Position numbers and translations under genes: made by a program. 11,117 nucleotides of DNA. It comes from an uncultured Chitinophagaceae bacterium. GTDB taxonomy: Bacteria > Bacteroidota > Bacteroidia > Chitinophagales > Chitinophagaceae. Below are positions 6,040-11,117 of the stretch, piece after piece (within the stretch, counting starts at the first letter, position 1; every line of letters begins with the position of its first letter). The DNA is taken from the NCBI GenBank assembly GCA_937900675.1, contig CALCEA010000158.1, positions 1 through 11,117 of the forward strand, given 5' to 3'. The notes under the pieces were generated by a model. The model saw only the letters and a list, made by a program, of their open reading frames with translations. It did not search any database and was not told the origin of the DNA.

Positions 6040-7380
6040 ATGTCACAACTTACCTCTATCTCTCCTATTGATGGTCGTTACCATAAACAAACAGCAAGTC
6101 TGGGCGCTTATTTCTCTGAATATGCATTGATTAAATACCGTGTGTTGGTAGAAGTGCATTATTTCTTGTTTTTAGCAGATAAGAAATTCTTTAAAGTAAG
6201 TCCTTCTTTGAAAAAAGCATTATTGGCTGTGGTTGATAATTTTTCTGAGGCAGATGCTTTAAAAATTAAAACCATCGAGGCAACTACCAATCACGATGTA
6301 AAAGCGGTAGAGTATTTTTTAAAAGAAGTATTGGACACAAATAAAGCAAGTGAATTAAAAGAATGGATACATTTTGGATTAACTTCTCAAGATGTTAATA
6401 ATACAGCAATTCCTTTAAGTTGGAAAGAAGCAATGGAACATCAAATTCTTCCAGCTTATATCAACTTGCAAAATAAATTATACCAATTAGCTAAGCAATG
6501 GAAGAAAGTTCCTTTGTTGGCGAGAACACATGGACAAGCAGCATCCCCTACTAGCTTGGGTAAAGAGATCATGGTATTTGTAGAAAGACTACATCATCAA
6601 ATTGAATTATTCGTATCCATCCCTTATGCTGCAAAGTTTGGAGGCGCTACTGGTAATTTCAATGCGCATCATATTGCCTATCCAAAAAAAGACTGGGTTG
6701 CTTTAGGAAATGAGTTTGTAGAAGATGTATTAGGATTACAAAGAATGCAATTCACTACACAAATTGAACACTATGATCATTTTGCGGCACATTGCGACAA
6801 TCTAAAAAGAATCAATAATATCTTAATTGATTTCTCTAGAGATGTATGGACTTATATCAGCATGGACTACTTCAAACAACAAACTAAGAAAGGCGAAGTA
6901 GGATCTAGCGCTATGCCACATAAAGTAAACCCTATCGATTTTGAAAATGCAGAAGGTAATTTAGGCATAGCCAATGCGGTGTTAGAGCATTTGGCTGCAA
7001 AGCTTCCTATTTCAAGATTACAAAGAGACTTGACAGATTCTACTGTACTTAGAAATGTTGGTGTACCTGTGGGTCATATTGCCATTGCCATTAATTCTTT
7101 AGAAAAAGGTTTGGGTAAATTAATTTTAAACGAAGTAAAAATTAACGAAGACCTTGAAAACAATTGGGCAGTAGTTGCAGAAGCCATTCAAACCATCCTT
7201 CGTCGTGAGAAATATCCAAATCCATACGAGGCATTAAAAGACTTGACCAGAGGAAATAGCAAGATTGATAAAAAATCCATACATAAATTCATCGATGGAT
7301 TAAAAGTGTCTACAACTTTAAAGAAAGAGTTGAAAAAAATTACCCCTCAAAATTACATAGGTATTACAGCAGATTATTAA
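6040..7380 (+). CDS. purB: Adenylosuccinate lyase PurB
   Basis: PurB catalyses two beta-eliminations in purine synthesis: SAICAR to AICAR plus fumarate, and adenylosuccinate to AMP plus fumarate. The 446 residues are close to the 456 of the E. coli enzyme, and the opening LTSISPIDGRY at 4-14 is of that subtype. Visible active-site blocks are TTNHDVKAVEYF at 82-93, FGLTSQDVNNTA at 112-123, ARTHGQAASPTSLGKE at 161-176 (His164 is the probable general acid) and GEVGSSAMPHKVNPIDFENAEGN at 285-307, the superfamily signature loop with the catalytic serine. SRLQRDLTDSTVLRN at 325-339 is also conserved. The enzyme is a cytosolic homotetramer in known relatives. It has its own -7 element and no recognisable Shine-Dalgarno sequence; its TAA overlaps the exonuclease stop in a TTAA palindrome. 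Confidence 0.97.
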   Translation: MSQLTSISPIDGRYHKQTASLGAYFSEYALIKYRVLVEVHYFLFLADKKFFKVSPSLKKALLAVVDNFSEADALKIKTIEATTNHDVKAVEYFLKEVLDTNKASELKEWIHFGLTSQDVNNTAIPLSWKEAMEHQILPAYINLQNKLYQLAKQWKKVPLLARTHGQAASPTSLGKEIMVFVERLHHQIELFVSIPYAAKFGGATGNFNAHHIAYPKKDWVALGNEFVEDVLGLQRMQFTTQIEHYDHFAAHCDNLKRINNILIDFSRDVWTYISMDYFKQQTKKGEVGSSAMPHKVNPIDFENAEGNLGIANAVLEHLAAKLPISRLQRDLTDSTVLRNVGVPVGHIAIAINSLEKGLGKLILNEVKINEDLENNWAVVAEAIQTILRREKYPNPYEALKDLTRGNSKIDKKSIHKFIDGLKVSTTLKKELKKITPQNYIGITADY

Positions 7381-7982
7381 TCTTCTGAACTTGTTTTATC
7401 TGAAGCCTCTTCTGAACTTTGTTTAGAGGAGGTTTTCTTTTTATAGGGCTCTTTTTTTGCAAGTAAACTATGAATAGGATTCATGCCTTGTTTTTCAATA
7501 GCCATAGTTAACACTTCAGCAGTTGCTTGTGCATCTCCCCAAGCCCTATGTCTTCCTTCAATACGAATACCTAAATCTCTGGTCAAAGAACCTAAGCCAT
7601 ATTTAGCCAATCCTGGAAATACTTTTCTACTCAATTTAATGGTGCAAAGTTTTGGAGCACTCCATTTAAATCCTGCCCTATCCATATGAAAGTGTACAAA
7701 AGAATAATCAAAACTTACATTATGTGCTACAAATACTCTTCCATTTAATAAGTTGTAAATCTGAGGTGCCACTTCTTCAAATAGAGGGGCACTGGCTACC
7801 ATTTCATCACTGATACCTGTCATGCCTACAATAAAAGGCGGTATTTTCTGCATTGGATTCACCAATGTGCTGTATTTGCCCGTTACTTCAATGCCATTAT
7901 GTATCACAATAGCAATCTCTGTAATACCATGGGTACTTGGCATTCCACCTGTGGTTTCTATATCTACAATGGCAAACTCCAT
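7377..7982 (-). CDS. DnaQ-like (DEDDh) 3'-5' exonuclease, stand-alone domain
   Basis: A 201-residue protein with an intact DEDDh exonuclease domain related to the DNA polymerase III epsilon subunit and PolC proofreading domain. Exo I is VDIETTG at 6-12 (Asp7, Glu9), Exo II is VAHNVSFDYSFV at 85-96 (Asp92), and Exo III is RHRAWGDAQAT at 144-154 (His145, Asp150), so all catalytic residues are present. It would remove nucleotides from 3' ends of DNA or RNA; whether it is the replicative proofreader or a repair or RNA enzyme is not evident. Many Bacteroidota relatives carry a GIY-YIG nuclease domain after this module, but here the protein ends shortly after it with a Lys/Ser/Glu-rich, probably disordered tail (176-201). 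It is divergent from valS with a TATTTTTG promoter element 26 bp upstream, and its stop overlaps that of purB. Confidence 0.9.
   Translation of the reverse strand: MEFAIVDIETTGGMPSTHGITEIAIVIHNGIEVTGKYSTLVNPMQKIPPFIVGMTGISDEMVASAPLFEEVAPQIYNLLNGRVFVAHNVSFDYSFVHFHMDRAGFKWSAPKLCTIKLSRKVFPGLAKYGLGSLTRDLGIRIEGRHRAWGDAQATAEVLTMAIEKQGMNPIHSLLAKKEPYKKKTSSKQSSEEASDKTSSED
7381..7419. repeat. 12-bp direct repeat in the exonuclease tail
   Basis: TCTTCTGAACTT occurs at 7381-7392 and again at 7408-7419, 27 bp apart and therefore in frame. It encodes the repeated K-x-SSE-D/E units in the last 17 residues of the exonuclease. This is probably a small duplication in an unstructured acidic tail. Confidence 0.6.
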
Positions 7983-8008
7983 AAAGGACCAAGTTCGTAT
8001 TTTTTAGT

Positions 8009-8016
8009 CAAAAATA
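8009..8016 (-). promoter_or_regulatory. -7 promoter element (TATTTTTG, minus strand) for the DnaQ-like exonuclease
   Basis: Read on the minus strand this is TATTTTTG, an exact TAnnTTTG match, ending 26 bp before the ATG at 7982 and predicting a leader of about 22 nt. It faces an identical element for valS on the plus strand (8033-8040), with 16 bp between them. A minus-strand TTG (complement at 8041-8043) lies 24 bp upstream, slightly farther than usual for a -33 element. Confidence 0.55.
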
Positions 8017-8032
8017 GCTTGTAGGTTTTCCT

Positions 8033-8040
8033 TATTTTTG
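8033..8040 (+). promoter_or_regulatory. -7 promoter element (TATTTTTG) for valS
   Basis: An exact TAnnTTTG match 28 bp before the valS ATG at 8069, predicting a leader of about 25 nt. The only nearby upstream TTG (8019-8021) is 11 bp away, too close for a standard -33 element. A weak purine-rich AGGTAAAG at 8052-8059 could act as a poor ribosome-binding site. Confidence 0.55.
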
Positions 8041-8068
8041 CAACTAATTATAGGTAAAGCATTTAAGC

Positions 8069-10678
8069 ATGGAATTAAGCAAAAATTTTAACCCATCAGA
8101 AGTAGATAGCAAATGGTATCAACATTGGGTAGATCGTGGATATTTTCACAGTGAACCAAATGATAAACCAGCTTATACTGTGGTCATCCCTCCTCCCAAT
8201 GTAACAGGAGTCTTGCATATGGGACATTGCTTAAATAATACCATTCAAGATATTTTGGTGCGTCGTGCAAGAATGCAAGGAATGAATCCTTGTTGGGTGC
8301 CTGGAACAGACCACGCTTCTATCGCTACTGAAGCAAAAGTAGTGGCCATGCTAAGAGAAAGAGGTATTGCAAAATCTTCATTAAGTAGAGATGAATTTTT
8401 AGGATACGCATGGGAATGGAAAGAAAAATACGGTGGCATCATCTTGCAACAATTAAGAAAGATGGGTTGTAGTTTGGATTGGGATAGAACAAGTTTCACC
8501 ATGGATCCTGCTTACTACGAATCTGTTATTAAAGTATTTGTTGACTTATACGAAAAGGGCAAGATTTATCGTGGTAAAAGAATGATCAACTGGGATGTTC
8601 GTGCCAAAACAGCTTTAAGTGATGAAGAAGTAATTCATAAAGAAGTAAATGGCAAAATGTATCATATCCGATACAAACTAGATATACCTGGAGATGAGTT
8701 TATCACCATTGCTACGGTAAGACCTGAAACTATTTTTGGAGACACTGCTATTTGCGTGCATCCTAAAGATGATCGATACAAACATTTGGTGGGAAAATTT
8801 GCCTTTGTTCCAATGATCAATCGTCGCATTCCGATTATTGCAGATGATTATATTGATATTGAATTTGGAACAGGTGCTTTAAAAGTTACGCCGGCGCATG
8901 ATATCAACGACTTTAATCTTGGACAAAAACATGGATTAGAAGTTATAGAAACTTTAAACGAAGATGGAACCATGAACGAAGCTGCTCCAATGTATATAGG
9001 AAAAGATCGTTTAGAAGTAAGAAAAATTATTGCTGCAGATTTAGAAGCGAGTGGCAATTTGGTGAAGCTGGAAGACTATGTAAATCAAGTTGGCTTTAGT
9101 GAAAGAACAGATGCGGTAGTAGAGCCAAGATTAAGTTTACAATGGTGGGTGGATATGAAGAAATTAGCAGCTCCTGCATTAGAAGCCGTAATGAGTGATG
9201 AGATTCAATTTCATCCTGCTAAGTTTAAAAATGTATACCGTCATTGGATGGAGGGTATCAAAGATTGGTGTATTAGTAGACAATTATGGTGGGGTCATAG
9301 AATACCAGCATGGTATGACGAAGAAGGCAATGTGTATGTTGCTAAAAATGAAGAAGAAGTAAGAATTAAATTTCCTGCTACTAAGGGTAAAACCTTAACG
9401 CAGGATGCAGACTGTTTAGATACTTGGTTTAGTAGTTGGTTATGGCCAATTGAAGTATTCAAAGGCATGTCTAATCCTAACAATGGGGAAATCAATTACT
9501 ACTATCCTACCAGCACATTGGTAACTGCTCCAGAAATTATTTTCTTCTGGGTAGCTAGAATGATTATGGCCGGTGAAGAGTATATGGGAAAAATTCCTTT
9601 TAAAGATGTATACTTTACAGGAATCGTGCGTGACAAACAAGGAAGAAAAATGAGTAAGAGTTTGGGTAATTCTCCAGACTTATTAGGACTAATAGATCAA
9701 TACGGTGCAGATGCGGTGAGATTCGGCATTATGATTGCTTCTCCTGCAGGAAACGATTTATTATTTGATGAATCTACTTTAGAGCAAGGTAGAAATTTCA
9801 ATAGTAAATTATGGAATGCTGCCAAGTTGTTAAAAATGTGGGAGCCTCGCATTAGCCATGAAGGCAAATTGCCAGAAGATGCTGCTTTTGCTATGGATTG
9901 GTTCCAAGCAAAACTAAGTGCTACTCAAATTGAAGTTGATAGCATGTTAAAAGAGTTCCGATTAAGTGAAGCTTTAAAAACAATCTACGGCTTAATCTGG
10001 GATGATTATTGTAGTTGGTACTTAGAATGGATCAAACCAGGCTTTGAGCAAAATATTCATGCAGATGTATATAATAGAAGTATTGATTTTTATGATACCC
10101 TATTGCAATTACTACATCCATTCATGCCATTTATTACAGAAGAATTACACCATGCGCTAAAAACACAAACAGAAGATTTATGTGTGAAAGAATATGAGCC
10201 AATTAGCAAGGTTGACGAAGCTGTATTAAATGCTGGAGCACTTTTGAAAAATGTAATTTCTTCATTAAGAGATGCAAGAAATAAAAATCAAATCAAACCT
10301 AAAGAAGCGATTGATTTACATATTCAATCAGCACAGAATGATACTTACAAAGCCATTCAAAATATTTTAGCAAAGCAAATCAATGCAAAATCAATTTCTT
10401 TTACTGATAGTGCTATTGCTTCAAGTATTGTAGTAGCTTACGAAAAAGATAAGTTTTACTTAGTAGCAGAACAAGCTATCAACACTGAAAGCTTGAAAGA
10501 AAATTTATTGAAAGATTTAGCACACCAAGAAGGCTTCTTAGCATCTGTTGAGAAAAAATTAAGCAACGAGAAATTTGTTCAAAACGCTAAACCAGAAGTA
10601 TTAGCGGTGGAACAAAAGAAAAAAGCAGATGCGCTTGCAAGAATCCAAACTATTAAAGAAAGTTTAGCCCAATTATAA
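8069..10678 (+). CDS. valS: Valyl-tRNA synthetase
   Basis: This class I aminoacyl-tRNA synthetase attaches valine to tRNA(Val) in the cytosol. The 869-residue product is complete, shorter than the 951 of E. coli. The HIGH motif is HMGH at 50-53 within PPPNVTGVLHMGH, and KMSKS is at 527-531. The CP1 editing domain, which hydrolyses Thr-tRNA(Val), spans roughly 190-345, with ATVRPETIFGDTA at 215-227 and GTGALKVTPAHDINDF at 267-282. CISRQLWWGHRIPAWY at 401-416 marks the return to the catalytic core, followed by the anticodon-binding helical domain (about 610-760). A Lys/Glu-rich C-terminal coiled coil (about 800-869) resembles the tRNA-binding arm of other ValRS. The first 12 residues fit the family start. 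The residue before RPE is Val217 where E. coli has Thr. The stop overlaps the next gene's ATG by one base. Confidence 0.98.
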   Translation: MELSKNFNPSEVDSKWYQHWVDRGYFHSEPNDKPAYTVVIPPPNVTGVLHMGHCLNNTIQDILVRRARMQGMNPCWVPGTDHASIATEAKVVAMLRERGIAKSSLSRDEFLGYAWEWKEKYGGIILQQLRKMGCSLDWDRTSFTMDPAYYESVIKVFVDLYEKGKIYRGKRMINWDVRAKTALSDEEVIHKEVNGKMYHIRYKLDIPGDEFITIATVRPETIFGDTAICVHPKDDRYKHLVGKFAFVPMINRRIPIIADDYIDIEFGTGALKVTPAHDINDFNLGQKHGLEVIETLNEDGTMNEAAPMYIGKDRLEVRKIIAADLEASGNLVKLEDYVNQVGFSERTDAVVEPRLSLQWWVDMKKLAAPALEAVMSDEIQFHPAKFKNVYRHWMEGIKDWCISRQLWWGHRIPAWYDEEGNVYVAKNEEEVRIKFPATKGKTLTQDADCLDTWFSSWLWPIEVFKGMSNPNNGEINYYYPTSTLVTAPEIIFFWVARMIMAGEEYMGKIPFKDVYFTGIVRDKQGRKMSKSLGNSPDLLGLIDQYGADAVRFGIMIASPAGNDLLFDESTLEQGRNFNSKLWNAAKLLKMWEPRISHEGKLPEDAAFAMDWFQAKLSATQIEVDSMLKEFRLSEALKTIYGLIWDDYCSWYLEWIKPGFEQNIHADVYNRSIDFYDTLLQLLHPFMPFITEELHHALKTQTEDLCVKEYEPISKVDEAVLNAGALLKNVISSLRDARNKNQIKPKEAIDLHIQSAQNDTYKAIQNILAKQINAKSISFTDSAIASSIVVAYEKDKFYLVAEQAINTESLKENLLKDLAHQEGFLASVEKKLSNEKFVQNAKPEVLAVEQKKKADALARIQTIKESLAQL

Positions 10679-11117
10679 TGAGCCCTGTAGAAATTAGACC
10701 AGCCACCCTAGAAGACCGTTCTTTAATAAGATCCATTTCTGAAAGAACCTGGCCTAGTACTTATGGACATATTATTTCTCAGGAGCAAATTGATTTTATG
10801 TTGGACTGGATGTATAGCGACGAATCCCTCGCTGGTCAATTTGAAAAAGGTCATCAATTTTTTATAGCTCAATTAAATGGAAGCGATATAGGCTTTTGCT
10901 CTGTTAGTGCAGAACCTTTAGATGAAACAGGTAACACACAAAATGCATACAAATTAAATAAGTTATATGTTTTACCAAATGCCCATGGCACAGGTTCAGG
11001 TAAAGCATTATTGAACAAAGCGATTGAAGTGGCTAAAAATGCCAAAGCCGATTCTCTATTTTTACAAGTAAATAAGCACAATAATGCGTATAGCTTTTAT
11101 GTAAAAAATGGATTTGA
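10678..11117 (+). CDS. GNAT family N-acetyltransferase (cut by right window edge)
   Basis: The first 146 codons are present and open to the window edge. The protein starts MSPVEIRPATLEDRSLIRSI, the usual beta1-alpha1 opening of GNAT enzymes. NKLYVLPNAHGTGSGKALL at 94-112 is motif A, which binds the acetyl-CoA pyrophosphate, with His103 where Gln or Arg is commoner. LQVNKHNNAYSFYVKNGF at 129-146 is motif B, so only the last 15-30 residues are probably missing. GNAT enzymes acetylate amines on small molecules, peptides or proteins; the substrate here is unknown. The ATG shares its A with the last base of the valS TAA stop (TAATG), suggesting co-transcription and translational coupling. No other start fits better, since this one places the family opening at residue 1. 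Confidence 0.9.
   Translation, partial: MSPVEIRPATLEDRSLIRSISERTWPSTYGHIISQEQIDFMLDWMYSDESLAGQFEKGHQFFIAQLNGSDIGFCSVSAEPLDETGNTQNAYKLNKLYVLPNAHGTGSGKALLNKAIEVAKNAKADSLFLQVNKHNNAYSFYVKNGF

Noticed and set aside
7483..8007. Two plus-strand open frames (61 and 68 codons) opposite the exonuclease
   Set aside because: Both are antisense to an intact catalytic domain and show no recognisable motif. The second would run across the exonuclease start and its leader.
8009..8040. Inverted repeat as a possible terminator hairpin
   Set aside because: The arms are only 8 bp and nearly all A/T with a 16-bp loop, and it lies between divergent starts where no terminator is expected. Two facing -7 elements explain it better.
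8245..9640. Several minus-strand open frames of 66-85 codons opposite valS
   Set aside because: All fall in conserved ValRS domains, overlap each other in different frames and have no independent signals.
10869..11081. 70-codon minus-strand open frame opposite the GNAT gene
   Set aside because: The plus strand encodes clear GNAT motifs A and B through this stretch.
1..11117. Defence, phage, CRISPR, toxin-antitoxin or other new multi-gene system
   Set aside because: Every full-length gene matches a known glycan or housekeeping family. There are no array repeats, recombinases, nuclease-effector pairs or clusters of unknown genes.
1..11117. tRNA, rRNA, riboswitch or insertion sequence
   Set aside because: The gaps are at most 86 bp and are filled by promoter elements; no cloverleaf, terminal inverted repeats or transposase motif was seen.

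Overview
The window looks like a chromosomal piece of a member of the Bacteroidota, probably near the Chitinophagaceae or a related freshwater lineage; this placement is inferred. The evidence is low G+C, almost no Shine-Dalgarno sequences, several perfect matches to the Bacteroidota -7 promoter element TAnnTTTG just upstream of starts, and a futalosine-pathway menaquinone gene (mqnA). Coding density is very high: no gap exceeds about 90 bases, and no RNA gene, mobile element, CRISPR array or obvious terminator hairpin was seen.

Left half (1-5254) is a surface-glycan locus. It holds the 5' end of a GT2 glycosyltransferase on the minus strand running off the left edge, a membrane O-acyltransferase (+), a second GT2 (-), an FkbM-type methyltransferase (+), a third GT2 (+) and a Wzx-like flippase (+). 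Together they could add sugars to a lipid-linked glycan, decorate it by acylation and methylation, and flip it across the inner membrane. No polymerase, ligase or nucleotide-sugar synthesis gene is visible, so only part of the cluster is here. The glycan genes switch strand repeatedly.

Right half (5251-11117) is housekeeping: mqnA (-), purB (+), a DnaQ-like 3'-5' exonuclease (-), valS (+), and the 5' part of a GNAT acetyltransferase (+) whose ATG overlaps the valS stop by one base.

The most notable feature is organisation. All three convergent junctions have no spacer. Two share a palindromic TTAA that encodes both stop codons; the third overlaps by 24 bp. The divergent junctions are also compact, with face-to-face -7 elements in 15-86 bp gaps, including a perfect 12-bp palindrome between mqnA and purB. 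The flippase promoter element sits only 4 bp before its ATG, suggesting a leaderless transcript. I found no convincing evidence of a new biological system; every full-length gene belongs to a recognisable family.
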